The notes below the pieces were generated by a model. It saw only the letters and a program-made list of their open reading frames with translations, did not search any database and was not told where the DNA came from. From Bacteroidales bacterium UBA2287 (lineage in GTDB: Bacteria; Bacteroidota; Bacteroidia; Bacteroidales; Tenuifilaceae), in NCBI GenBank assembly GCA_002345675.1, contig DDWL01000039.1, positions 3,617 through 67,616 of the forward strand: 64,000 nt of DNA, written 5' to 3'. How positions within the stretch are numbered: the first letter of the stretch is position 1; every line of letters starts with the position of its first letter. The translations under genes were made by a program, and so were the position numbers. This document shows positions 26,464 to 35,023 of the stretch, in pieces.

Positions 26464-27510
26464 CTATGCTTCGTTATTATAGTAAAGTTTGTAGTAGTTC
26501 ATACGTTTTTCTTCGTCGAAACCGTGCTCCACTTTTTCGCGATCGCCGTGAATATACAGGTGAAAATTTTTGTCGAGTTTAATTACGCTCTTTAGTACTT
26601 TTTTTGCCTGCTTTGCAGCATCGACAGAAATTGAAAACGAGTCCTTTAGATTGCAGCCCATTTCCGACTGGTATGCCTCTTTATAGTCCCTAAATGCCTC
26701 AATAACTTCGGGTTCTTTTATTACTTCCCTTTCAAACTCAACAATATCGAAGTTCTCCTTTTCGGCAAAAAAGTCGCGGGTTTTATTTAGCATTTCAACC
26801 TGATCGGCACGCTCAACCCTATTTTCGGGATTATATACTTGACGCACAAAACCTTTACACACATTAATATGCTCTTGGGTTTGGTAAAAATCGTCCTGAC
26901 GGGGAACTGCATTCAAAAAACTTTCGCGCCAAAAGCGTGCCTCGTCGCTGGCACTGGTTTTATCGTGCACCATAAGTTTGTAGCCAAGATCCTTTTCGGT
27001 ATTAAAAATAAGGCAACCCTTATCGAGCTTGTTTATGCTAATACCAACCTGTGCGTCAACACCCACGTTGGTATTGGTTTGGAATACCTTCAAAAAGTTT
27101 TCCTTTGATTCCGATTTAAAAATTCCAAGTGCATCGGCCAGTTCGCCATCAATTACACAACCCTCGAAAAGTACCACGTAAAGTTCACCAAACTTAATAT
27201 TGGGGTGACCGCTTACTTCGTGAAGGTGCTGCGCCATATGAATCGACTGCTCGTGCAGCTGCGATGGATTATCGAAAGCTCGTGAGGCAAACTTGCAAAT
27301 GTCGTTATGCTGAATGTTTACATCGTGCGTAAAACTATAGAAAACGGGCTGTTTAAAAGGATACAAGAAAAACGTTTTAAGCAAATGCAGCGTTGCTTCG
27401 TCGGTAATTGTTGTTGGCTCCGAGGAAAGTTGAAGTTCATCTTCGCGCGATTTGCTTCCAACTCGGTGAATGGCAATGCTTTTAATTTGGGCTTGATTAA
27501 AATCGATCAT
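26464..27510 (-). CDS. 37-kDa nucleoid-associated protein (NdpA/YejK family)
   Basis: 348 aa, the usual length for PF04245. N-terminal segment KSIAIHRVGSKS, the central FGELYVVLFEGC and KGCLIFN region, and the C-terminal FSISVDAAKQAKKVLKSV are characteristic. E. coli YejK binds nucleoid DNA and topoisomerase IV; in Bacteroidota the role is unstudied as far as I know. The gene lies between crtB and crtD-like in the same direction but has its own gaps (46 and 185 nt), so it may be an insertion into an older carotenoid operon. No enzymatic motif. Confidence 0.85.
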   Translation of the reverse strand: MIDFNQAQIKSIAIHRVGSKSREDELQLSSEPTTITDEATLHLLKTFFLYPFKQPVFYSFTHDVNIQHNDICKFASRAFDNPSQLHEQSIHMAQHLHEVSGHPNIKFGELYVVLFEGCVIDGELADALGIFKSESKENFLKVFQTNTNVGVDAQVGISINKLDKGCLIFNTEKDLGYKLMVHDKTSASDEARFWRESFLNAVPRQDDFYQTQEHINVCKGFVRQVYNPENRVERADQVEMLNKTRDFFAEKENFDIVEFEREVIKEPEVIEAFRDYKEAYQSEMGCNLKDSFSISVDAAKQAKKVLKSVIKLDKNFHLYIHGDREKVEHGFDEEKRMNYYKLYYNNEA

Positions 27511-27556
27511 AATAAGTAATTAAATATATCTGTTTATTTTTGAGAGAATTAGCAAT

Positions 27557-28390
27557 TTATATTGCTCTAAAAGCAATCATCAGTTTTACTTTAATAAGCA
27601 AGTAAATTTTTACCAAATCGGAAACCCTAATTCGTCGGTTTGTAATATCGTTTGCCTTTACCCTTCGAATGGCATTGAGTAGTTGACGAAAATAAACGTA
27701 TGCCAATAGAACCCCAGGTTTTGCTTCATTGGGTAGCTGCTTTAAACCTATCAGAGCGGCATCAAAATCGGCTTCAATATCAGCTTCAATTTCACGCTTT
27801 TGTATCTCAGTAAAGTTTTTAAAATCGACCAAAGGAAAGTAAACCCTACCCTTTCCCAAGTAGTCGTCGCGAACATCGCGTAAAAAATTAACCTTTTGAA
27901 AAGCTTCGCCAAGTCGCCTTGCCGCTGGGGTTAAATTGCTATACTGAACCTCGTTTCCCTTGCAAAAAACCTTGAGGCACATTAGTCCAACCACTTCGGC
28001 GCTGCCATAAATGTACTTTTTATACTCATCGGTGCTGTAAGCTGTTTTGTCCAAATCCATTTCCATGCTTAAAAGAAATGCATCGATAAGTTCCTTTGGA
28101 ATAGAGTACTCGTTTACAACTAACTGAAAACTATGCAGAATTGGGTTTGTCGATAGTTTCCCATCGATGGCTTTGTAAACCTGAACTTTAAACTCGCTTA
28201 GCAGTTCCCTTTTTGGAAACTGATGAAACGTATCGACAATTTCGTCGGCTAAACGAACAAACCCATAAATTCCGTGAATAGGTTTTCGCAGCGAAGGGTG
28301 AAGTACCTGAATGCCCTTGTAAAAAGAGGTTGAATAGCGATGTGTAAAAACCTCGCTACACTCCAAGCAGGTTTTATCGTACAGTTCCAT
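27557..28390 (-). CDS. crtB: Phytoene synthase
   Basis: 277 aa squalene/phytoene synthase fold. First Asp-rich region FVRLADEIVDTF, second region FLRDVRDDYLGKGRVYFP, plus the aromatic YSTSFYKGIQ near the N terminus. It condenses two GGPP to phytoene through presqualene-type diphosphate. The start codon lies 17 nt inside the end of crtI, so translation is coupled. Position next to crtI favours phytoene over squalene as product. Confidence 0.92.
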   Translation of the reverse strand: MELYDKTCLECSEVFTHRYSTSFYKGIQVLHPSLRKPIHGIYGFVRLADEIVDTFHQFPKRELLSEFKVQVYKAIDGKLSTNPILHSFQLVVNEYSIPKELIDAFLLSMEMDLDKTAYSTDEYKKYIYGSAEVVGLMCLKVFCKGNEVQYSNLTPAARRLGEAFQKVNFLRDVRDDYLGKGRVYFPLVDFKNFTEIQKREIEADIEADFDAALIGLKQLPNEAKPGVLLAYVYFRQLLNAIRRVKANDITNRRIRVSDLVKIYLLIKVKLMIAFRAI

Positions 28391-29855
28391 ATCGCTTTAC
28401 AATTTGATCGGTGGTTAAGCGCGAACTTATTACTGCCATCGGCAGTCCTGTTCCTGGAATGGTACTCGAACCAACGTAGAAAAGATTTTTGAACTTTTCG
28501 TCGGTGTTGTGAGGGCGAAAGTAGCCAATTTGGTTTATGTCGTGCGCAAGTCCAAGCCCGCTGCCACGCCATAGGTTAAACATGCTTTGCCAGTGAAGTG
28601 GATTGATAATTGTTTTCGACTGCAAGTTTGCTTCAATGTTAAAACCAACCCTCTCGGAAAGATCGGAAATAATGTAGCGCGCCAGTTCTTCGGAGTCGCT
28701 CCAGTCAGGCTTATAGCGCAAATCGGGCACGGGACAAAGAATAAAAAGTGCTTCGCAACCTTCGGGTGCGTGACCTGCATTGGCACGACTTGGAACGTTA
28801 ACGTAGTAGTATGGCTTTTCGAGACTTATGCTATTCTTAAAGATTTTGGAGCTGTACTCCTCAAAGTTTCGACCTAAAAAATAGTTGTGAACTTCCAAGC
28901 CTTCAATTTTGCCCTTAACCCCAAGGTACATTGTAAAAGGAGCTAAAGTCCATTTCATTGCATCGAGCTTCTTTTCGGTAAACGCTTTGCGTTTAAGTAT
29001 TTTACCCCTAAACGAGGCAGCATCGGAGTTAATTACGAATAAGTCGGCTTTCCACTGTTTTCCAGCACTATCGGTAACGGCAACAATTTCATTTCCGCTT
29101 TCCTGTGTTCCGACTATTTCGATGTTGTAAACAATTTCAATATTACGTTGCTTTGTAACTTCGAGTAGCCCTTCAACAATTTTATACATTCCACCCTCAA
29201 CGTTGTGATAACCATCGTGAACCAGCTCGGTGTAGGTTAGCATTGAGTAAACGGCAGGCGTGTCGAAGGGAGTTGCACCAAGAAAAAAAGCTACAAGCGA
29301 AAAAATAACTTTTGCCTCGTATGAGGTGAAGTACTTATTGAGTTCGGACCACATGCTTCGAAGCATTTTTGGAGCGTGCCCCATGGGCACTGTGGCTAAA
29401 GTTGCTGCAAAGTGCAGAAGCGAATCGAAATTTTTGCGAATAATTCTATTCTCGGTATCGTGAAAAAGTTTACCCGTTTTTTTAAGGTATTCCTCCATTC
29501 GCTTTGCGAAATCGGGTTCTAAATCGGCAAACTCGGCAGCCAGTTTCTCAATATCCTTATGAATTACAAATTTGCGGTTACTTCCCGAAAAGTTTACTGT
29601 ATACAAGGGATCGAGAGGGTAAAACTTAAATGGCAATTCAATTCCGCAGGTTTTTGCAAACTCATCGAATTCGTAGCTCATCGAAAAGAATGTAGGGCCA
29701 AAGTCCCAAGTAAACCCATCCTTTTTAAGTTGATTTAGCCTTCCTCCAGCCTGAGGCTGCTTTTCGACAATAGTAACCTTATAGCCAACCGTCGAAAGAC
29801 GAATGGCAGTGGTTAAACCACCCAAACCCGAACCAACAATTAATGCAGTTTTCAT
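28374..29855 (-). CDS. crtI: Phytoene desaturase
   Basis: 493 aa. FAD-binding ALIVGSGLGGLTTAIRLS, substrate-side FDWxFGPTFF-type motif (TWDFGPTFFSM), and the C-terminal VGSSTIPGTGLPMAVISSRL typical of CrtI. It converts phytoene to lycopene by four desaturations at the membrane. Its ATG overlaps the TGA of cdaA in a 4-bp ATGA junction, and its end overlaps crtB by 17 nt. This places carotenoid synthesis in tight translational coupling with the c-di-AMP cyclase. Confidence 0.93.
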   Translation of the reverse strand: MKTALIVGSGLGGLTTAIRLSTVGYKVTIVEKQPQAGGRLNQLKKDGFTWDFGPTFFSMSYEFDEFAKTCGIELPFKFYPLDPLYTVNFSGSNRKFVIHKDIEKLAAEFADLEPDFAKRMEEYLKKTGKLFHDTENRIIRKNFDSLLHFAATLATVPMGHAPKMLRSMWSELNKYFTSYEAKVIFSLVAFFLGATPFDTPAVYSMLTYTELVHDGYHNVEGGMYKIVEGLLEVTKQRNIEIVYNIEIVGTQESGNEIVAVTDSAGKQWKADLFVINSDAASFRGKILKRKAFTEKKLDAMKWTLAPFTMYLGVKGKIEGLEVHNYFLGRNFEEYSSKIFKNSISLEKPYYYVNVPSRANAGHAPEGCEALFILCPVPDLRYKPDWSDSEELARYIISDLSERVGFNIEANLQSKTIINPLHWQSMFNLWRGSGLGLAHDINQIGYFRPHNTDEKFKNLFYVGSSTIPGTGLPMAVISSRLTTDQIVKRYGTVR

Positions 29856-30670
29856 TTAGTTGCTGTTAATTCTTCTTCAACAAGTTCCTTCTCGAGAAGA
29901 GATTTTAGCTCGATTGTAGAAATGCCATACTTAATGGAGCCTCCATTTACTAACGAAATTTTCCCTGTTTCTTCAGACACAACAACAACAATAGCATCGG
30001 TTAGTTCAGTAATTCCTAATGCTGCACGGTGTCGCAAACCATACGAAGCGGGAAGGTTCGTTTTTTCGGACACGGGCAAAACGCAGCGAGCTGCAAAAAT
30101 CTTCTCGTTTTTCAGAATCATTGCCCCATCGTGTAAGGGGCTGTTTTTAAAGAAAATATTTTCGATTAATCGACTCGAAGTTTCGGCATTTAAAATGTCG
30201 CCAGTTTCGGCATATACCTGCAAGTCCGATTTTCGGGTAATTACAATTAAAGCACCCGTTTTGAGTTCGGCCATATTTCGCGATGCTCGAACAATTGCTT
30301 CAATATTTACCGGAACTTCAACCCTTTTACTTCGTGGGAAAAATAGGTTTTCGATGGAAAAACTTCGATGCGACAAGTACCTTGTTCCGATAAGAAGTAG
30401 GAATCGACGAATTTCTTGCTGAAAAACAATAATAAGGGCAATAACTCCAACGCCAATAATTTGACCCAAAATACTGCTAAGCAGTTCCATATTAAGAGCC
30501 CTAACTACCAACCAAATAATGTATAGCACAAAAATTCCCATAAAAATATTTATGGCAACCGTACCTCGAATAAGCATGTAAATTTGGTAAAGTAAAAATG
30601 CTACCAACACAATGTCGATAACATCGAGAACGCGAACAGTAATAAAGACGTTTATAAAGTTAAGCAGCAT
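29852..30670 (-). CDS. cdaA: Diadenylate cyclase CdaA type
   Basis: 272 aa. Three N-terminal transmembrane segments (about 15-35, 38-58, 64-84) followed by a DAC domain with the catalytic DGA (residues 181-183 in SPLHDGAMIL) and RHR (213-215 in GLRHRAALG) motifs. It makes cyclic di-AMP from two ATP. In Bacteroidota it commonly follows folP, as here (12-nt gap). The 3' end overlaps crtI. No YbbR-type regulator gene follows, unlike the Firmicutes cdaA-cdaR layout. Confidence 0.95.
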   Translation of the reverse strand: MLLNFINVFITVRVLDVIDIVLVAFLLYQIYMLIRGTVAINIFMGIFVLYIIWLVVRALNMELLSSILGQIIGVGVIALIIVFQQEIRRFLLLIGTRYLSHRSFSIENLFFPRSKRVEVPVNIEAIVRASRNMAELKTGALIVITRKSDLQVYAETGDILNAETSSRLIENIFFKNSPLHDGAMILKNEKIFAARCVLPVSEKTNLPASYGLRHRAALGITELTDAIVVVVSEETGKISLVNGGSIKYGISTIELKSLLEKELVEEELTATK

Positions 30671-30682
30671 AAATATTACAGT

Positions 30683-31558
30683 CTAATTAACAAGCGGTTG
30701 ACTATTCGAAAACTGGGTTAAGGTAACAGCCTCAACGGCTTCTTTAACATCGTGAACACGAAGAATTTTAGCGCCATTATTAAGTGCAATGGTATTGAGT
30801 ACTGTTGTTCCATTTAATGCTTCTTTTGGCGAAATGTTAAGTTGCTTATAAATCATCGATTTTCGCGACAAGCCAGCCACAATAGGCAAATCGAGAATAC
30901 AAAACGACTCGAGGTTTTGAAGTAGAGTATAGTTATGCTCAATGGTTTTGCCAAAACCAAAGCCTGGGTCGATAAGAATATCGTTAACACCCATAAGCTT
31001 TAGCTTTTCAACTCGAAAATTAAGAAATGTAAATACTTCGCGAACAACATTATTGTATTGAGGCTGTTTTTGCATACTGGCTGGGGTTCCTTGCATATGC
31101 ATAAGTATGTAAGGAACATTAAGATTGGCAATGGTTTTAAACATGTTTGCATCCATATCGCCAGCCGAAATATCGTTTATTATGCTAACGCCAAAATTTT
31201 CAACAACATGCTTTGCAACCGAAGCCCTAAAGGTATCGACCGAAATTATTGCCGTTGGCAACACCTTTCGAATTGCACTTAGCGCTTTATCCAAGCGTTT
31301 TAGTTCATCCTTTTCCGAAACTAATTCGGCACCTGGTCGGGTTGAACAGGCTCCAACGTCGATAATTCCGCCTCCTTGCTCAACAATTTGTTTTGCCCTT
31401 CGGGCAATGCGGTAGCGCATCATATAACGACTTGCCCCATAAAATGAGTCGGGGGTTACGTTAATAATACCCATAACCATGGGTTTGCTTAAGTCAACTA
31501 TTTCGCCGTTGCAAGTAATGGTTTTCTTTCGACTAAAGAATGAAGAAGATTTATCCAT
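30683..31558 (-). CDS. folP: Dihydropteroate synthase
   Basis: 291 aa. TIM-barrel motifs MGIINVTPDSFYG, IIDVGACSTRPGA, ISVDTFRASV, NDISAGDMDANM, LMHMQGTP, LIDPGFGFGKT and GLSRKSMI are all seen. It joins pABA to the pterin diphosphate and is the sulfonamide target. First gene of the leftward run; the promoter is presumably in 31559-31792. Confidence 0.97.
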   Translation of the reverse strand: MDKSSSFFSRKKTITCNGEIVDLSKPMVMGIINVTPDSFYGASRYMMRYRIARRAKQIVEQGGGIIDVGACSTRPGAELVSEKDELKRLDKALSAIRKVLPTAIISVDTFRASVAKHVVENFGVSIINDISAGDMDANMFKTIANLNVPYILMHMQGTPASMQKQPQYNNVVREVFTFLNFRVEKLKLMGVNDILIDPGFGFGKTIEHNYTLLQNLESFCILDLPIVAGLSRKSMIYKQLNISPKEALNGTTVLNTIALNNGAKILRVHDVKEAVEAVTLTQFSNSQPLVN

Positions 31559-31741
31559 TCCAATTCAATGTTTAATTTAAAACAATGGCTAAAATTACTA
31601 AACTATTGGTTAGTAAAAAATTTTTAGCAAAATATCGGAAAACTAAACCAATGAGAAGCCGCGATGATTACTAACACTGATTTGCAAGACACCAACATGC
31701 TAATAACTGTTATTGTATAATATTTTCTCGTTTTTTTTCAA

Positions 31742-31749
31742 TATTTTTG
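31742..31749 (+). promoter_or_regulatory. -7 promoter element TATTTTTG
   Basis: Exact TAnnTTTG match 43 nt upstream of tmk. A TTG at 31713 is 26 nt away, longer than the usual 19-21, so the -33 box is uncertain. Confidence 0.4.
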
Positions 31750-31792
31750 GAACTTGTTTAAAATTGCTAACTATTAAGCTTAAAGGTGTTTT

Positions 31793-32479
31793 ATGGCATT
31801 TATTGTTATCGAAGGTCTCGATGGTGCAGGTAAATCGACACAAATTGAGAAGTTGGGCGCCTACTTAACGCAAAAGGGTATTCAGCACGAATCGCTTCAC
31901 TTTCCACGTACCGATTCGCCATTTTTTGGCGAGCTAATAGCACGTTTCCTTAGGGGTGAATTGGGTGACCTTAATCAAGTTGACCCATACGTTGTAGCTC
32001 TTTTGTACGCAGGCGACCGAAAAGATGCAGCAGGTATTTTAAACAACTGGCTAAATGCAGGCAAAACCGTAATTCTCGACCGATACGTATACTCCAACAT
32101 TGCATTTCAGTGCGCAAAGCTAACAAACGAAACCGAAAGGCTAAAACTTCGAAATTGGATTTTCGACCTTGAGTTCAGCTACTTTGGCATTCCAAAACCC
32201 GACATTAACATTTTTCTCGATGTACCGTTTAAGTTTACCGTTGCCAAGTTAACTAAGCACCGCGAGGGAAGCGACAGGGATTACCTTCACGGACAAAGCG
32301 ATATTCACGAAGCAAGTCTTACTTTTCAGGAAAATGTAAGGCAGGTTTACCTTAACCAACCCAACCTCGACAATAGTTTTGTTGTTGTGCCATGTAGCAA
32401 CGCAGTTGGCGAAATGGACGAGCCTGAAGCCATTTTTAAGCATGTTATAAAAAATATCGACCACCACCTGAATATTTAA
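31793..32479 (+). CDS. tmk: Thymidylate kinase
   Basis: 228 aa. P-loop IEGLDGAGKSTQIEKL at residues 6-21, the DRYVYSN dTMP-binding motif (normally DR(Y/H)), and FLDVPF before the LID region, which here reads REGSDRDYLHG. It phosphorylates dTMP to dTDP. Divergent from folP across 234 bp; the two share pathway logic (thymidylate and folate) but not an operon. The DoxX-type gene follows after 15 nt and is probably cotranscribed. Confidence 0.92.
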   Translation: MAFIVIEGLDGAGKSTQIEKLGAYLTQKGIQHESLHFPRTDSPFFGELIARFLRGELGDLNQVDPYVVALLYAGDRKDAAGILNNWLNAGKTVILDRYVYSNIAFQCAKLTNETERLKLRNWIFDLEFSYFGIPKPDINIFLDVPFKFTVAKLTKHREGSDRDYLHGQSDIHEASLTFQENVRQVYLNQPNLDNSFVVVPCSNAVGEMDEPEAIFKHVIKNIDHHLNI

Positions 32480-32494
32480 CATAAACGAAATGCT

Positions 32495-33733
32495 ATGATT
32501 ACAAAGATTTTAACCACCACCTCTCGTTACTTATTGGCTTTTGTTTTCATTTTCTCGGGTTTTGTAAAGGGTATTGATCCCTTCGGTTTTACCTATAAGC
32601 TAACCGACTACTTTATAGCATTCAATTTAGATTTTTTAAAACCCTTTGCCCTATACCTTTCGGTTGCAGCTTGTGCTGCTGAACTACTAATTGGCTTGCT
32701 GCTTTTATTTGGAGTAAAAATTAGAACTGCTGCTTGGGGAGCATTCCTGTTTATGGCTTTTTTCACCCCGCTAACATTTGTAATTGCAATTTTCAACCCT
32801 GTATCGGACTGTGGATGCTTTGGTGATGCCATTAAACTATCGAACTGGGGTACTTTTTTCAAAAACATTCCGCTGTTTCTGGCTGCCTGGCTATTACTTA
32901 CCCAACGAAAACATTTTGCTAAAGCTATAAACCCCATCTTCGAAACGGTAATTGCTGTTATGCTTGTAATTGTATCCATTTTACCTTCGGCGAACGGCTA
33001 CAGGCACTTACCAATGATTGACTTTTTGCCCTATAGCGTTGGAACAAACATTCCGCAAGCAATGAGTATTCCTGCTGGTGCGCCTTCCGACGAATACATA
33101 ACTACCCTTTTTTACGAAAAAGATGGAGTTGTAAAAGAGTTTAATGAACAAAATTTTCCGTGGCAAGACTCAACATGGAAATTTGTCGACACCAAATCGG
33201 TGCTTGTTAAAGAAGGTTTTAAACCACCAATTACCGACTTTACTTTGGAAAATAACGAAGGACTAATTGTAACCGACAGCATACTAAATTATCCAGGTTA
33301 CTTTTTACTGCTTGTTTCACAAAATTTAGAAAAAGTAGATATTGAAGTAACAAAGGACTTTAATCCACTTTGCTTTAAGGCGAACAAACAAGGCTTTGGC
33401 TTTGCGTGTGTTACGGCTTCACCTATTGAATCGATTGATAAGTTTATTGGGAATACTGGAGCGGCATACCCATTTTTTACCGCCGATGAAACAATGCTAA
33501 AATCGGTTGTTAGGGCAAACCCAGGGCTATTACTTTTATACAACGGAACAATAATTGGCAAATGGCACTTCCGAGACATTCCTGATATTGAGTACTTTGA
33601 GGGTAATTTATTAGCAAAACAAACTGAGCAGTTTCGGCATAAACTGCAAAACCAGCGAGCACTTTGCTTTTCGCTATGCATAGTTTTGCTATTAATGGCT
33701 TTTAGTTTGGTGAAAAGGGGCAGAAGGACTTGA
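32495..33733 (+). CDS. BT_3928-type DoxX-like membrane protein
   Basis: 412 aa. Four N-terminal membrane helices (about 8-30, 45-75, 80-105, 125-140) with the DoxX signature FVFIFSGFVKGIDPFGFTYKL and the cysteine motif SDCGCFGDAI. A periplasmic thioredoxin-like region (about 190-370) and a C-terminal helix (about 385-405) complete it. This is the BT_3928 family of Bacteroidota. A redox role (quinone or thiol) is inferred from the CxC motif and from DoxX relatives. The last codons merge directly into the heptamer repeat array, so the extreme C terminus may have been set by the repeat. Confidence 0.85.
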   Translation: MITKILTTTSRYLLAFVFIFSGFVKGIDPFGFTYKLTDYFIAFNLDFLKPFALYLSVAACAAELLIGLLLLFGVKIRTAAWGAFLFMAFFTPLTFVIAIFNPVSDCGCFGDAIKLSNWGTFFKNIPLFLAAWLLLTQRKHFAKAINPIFETVIAVMLVIVSILPSANGYRHLPMIDFLPYSVGTNIPQAMSIPAGAPSDEYITTLFYEKDGVVKEFNEQNFPWQDSTWKFVDTKSVLVKEGFKPPITDFTLENNEGLIVTDSILNYPGYFLLLVSQNLEKVDIEVTKDFNPLCFKANKQGFGFACVTASPIESIDKFIGNTGAAYPFFTADETMLKSVVRANPGLLLLYNGTIIGKWHFRDIPDIEYFEGNLLAKQTEQFRHKLQNQRALCFSLCIVLLLMAFSLVKRGRRT

Positions 33734-33920
33734 AGACTGGAAGACTGACACTTCGACCCTTCGATAAACTCAGGGCATCGTAACTCAGTGTCCGATGTGG
33801 ACTGAAGACTGAGAACCGACACTTCGATAAACTCAGTGTCCGAGGTGAACTGAAGACTGCCGACTGACACTTCGATAAACTCAGTGTCCGATGTGGACTG
33901 AAGACTGAGAACTGAGAACT
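33729..33920. repeat. Composite repeat: heptamers plus TTCGATAAACTCAG modules
   Basis: Alternating modules: ACTGGAAG/ACTGACA units, the hairpin CCCTTCGATAAACTCAGGG (about 33758-33776), then three units of the form tcagtgtccga(t/g)gtg(g/a)actgaagactg joined by acacttcgataaac. It ends in ACTGAGA ACTGAGA ACT. It fills the space between two convergent stop codons (33733 and 33926), overlapping one and ending 5 nt from the other. Confidence 0.9.
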
Positions 33921-33925
33921 CCCTC

Positions 33926-34753
33926 CTACTCTACTCGCTCCACAATAAACCAAGGGTTTTCAAGGTCTTCCTTATTGTAGACCATTCGTTTATTGCCTTC
34001 AGCAGTAACTACACGGCAACCAGCAATTTCGGCAACGGCTTGACCTGCTGCTGTGTCCCACTCGGTAGTTTTCCCGAACCGTGGATAAACATTGGCATTG
34101 CCTTCGGCAACCATGCATATTTTCATTGAGGATCCGCGAGGGTACACCTCAACTTCGCCATGTATTCGCTTTAAATTCTCAATGTAGCTCTGCGTTTCGG
34201 GTGAAGGGTGCGAACGGCTCGAAACAACAGTAAACTTTTCGGGTTTGCTTTGTAGCGGTAACTTTCGACCTATATTAATTAATGCTGAAATATTGAAATC
34301 GGGTGAAAGTGTTGCAGGAATATTTTCGACCCTAAACGAGCCTAAGTTTTGCAAAGCAAAATAAAGCAAACCTTGAACTGGAGCATAAACCACTCCCATA
34401 TCGGGAAAACCATTGCAAATAAGGGCAATATTTACGGTAAACTCGCCATTCCTTTTTATAAACTCCTTGGTTCCATCCAATGGGTCGACCATCCAAAAGA
34501 ATTCCCAGCTTTGGCGTTCTTCGTAAAGAATATTTCTCCCCTCTTCGCTAAGTACAGGAATTCGAGTTTTTATTAACGAATCCTTTATTTCATGATGCGC
34601 CTTACGATCGGCAAGTGTTAGCGGAGTTGCATCGGATTTAAGATTTACCTGAAAATCATCGGAATTGTATACCTCCATGATAAGCCCACCTGCCCTAACC
34701 GCAGAGTTTACTGCAACTGTGAGCAGGTTTACGAGCGCTTCTTGCTCAATCAT
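33926..34753 (-). CDS. cysQ: 3'(2'),5'-bisphosphate nucleotidase, inositol-phosphatase family
   Basis: 275 aa. Metal-binding motifs DATPLTLADRKAH, VLSEEG, the WMVDPLDGTKEFI core and EWDTAAGQAVAEIAG. CysQ removes the 3' phosphate of PAP, the by-product of sulfate reduction and sulfation, in the cytosol. Full length. The C-terminal ERVE-stop resembles the KKVE-stop of the histidine kinase at 72, and both reach a repeat array 5 nt later. Confidence 0.93.
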   Translation of the reverse strand: MIEQEALVNLLTVAVNSAVRAGGLIMEVYNSDDFQVNLKSDATPLTLADRKAHHEIKDSLIKTRIPVLSEEGRNILYEERQSWEFFWMVDPLDGTKEFIKRNGEFTVNIALICNGFPDMGVVYAPVQGLLYFALQNLGSFRVENIPATLSPDFNISALINIGRKLPLQSKPEKFTVVSSRSHPSPETQSYIENLKRIHGEVEVYPRGSSMKICMVAEGNANVYPRFGKTTEWDTAAGQAVAEIAGCRVVTAEGNKRMVYNKEDLENPWFIVERVE

Positions 34754-35023
34754 GATTTACTATAATTATTGATAAATTAGCTTACAAATTTTTATGTTTG
34801 AAGGCAGCAAAAACCAATGAACGCAAACGTTTACTAAAACCCATACCTTACTCAATGGTAACAATAGAAACCTTTGTTTATGCCTTTTTCAGGTTGTAAA
34901 GGTATTTAAAATAAACAACACCTTCAAAACTAAAATATGACACTAACCTTAAAATTGAGCTAAAAACAATTTACACTTTTGGTGATAATGAGCTATGTTT
35001 ACCTTTTAAAAAATACTGAGATT

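Noticed and set aside
24800..29855. Two redundant phytoene desaturases
   Set aside because: Their C-terminal signatures differ, and one pairs with cruF, so CrtI plus CrtD is the better reading.
33702..33953. Small ORF giving SVFSPHRTLSLSK-like peptides across the repeat array
   Set aside because: It is translation of the interspersed repeat in a random frame, and the same peptide words recur wherever the repeat does. Not a gene.
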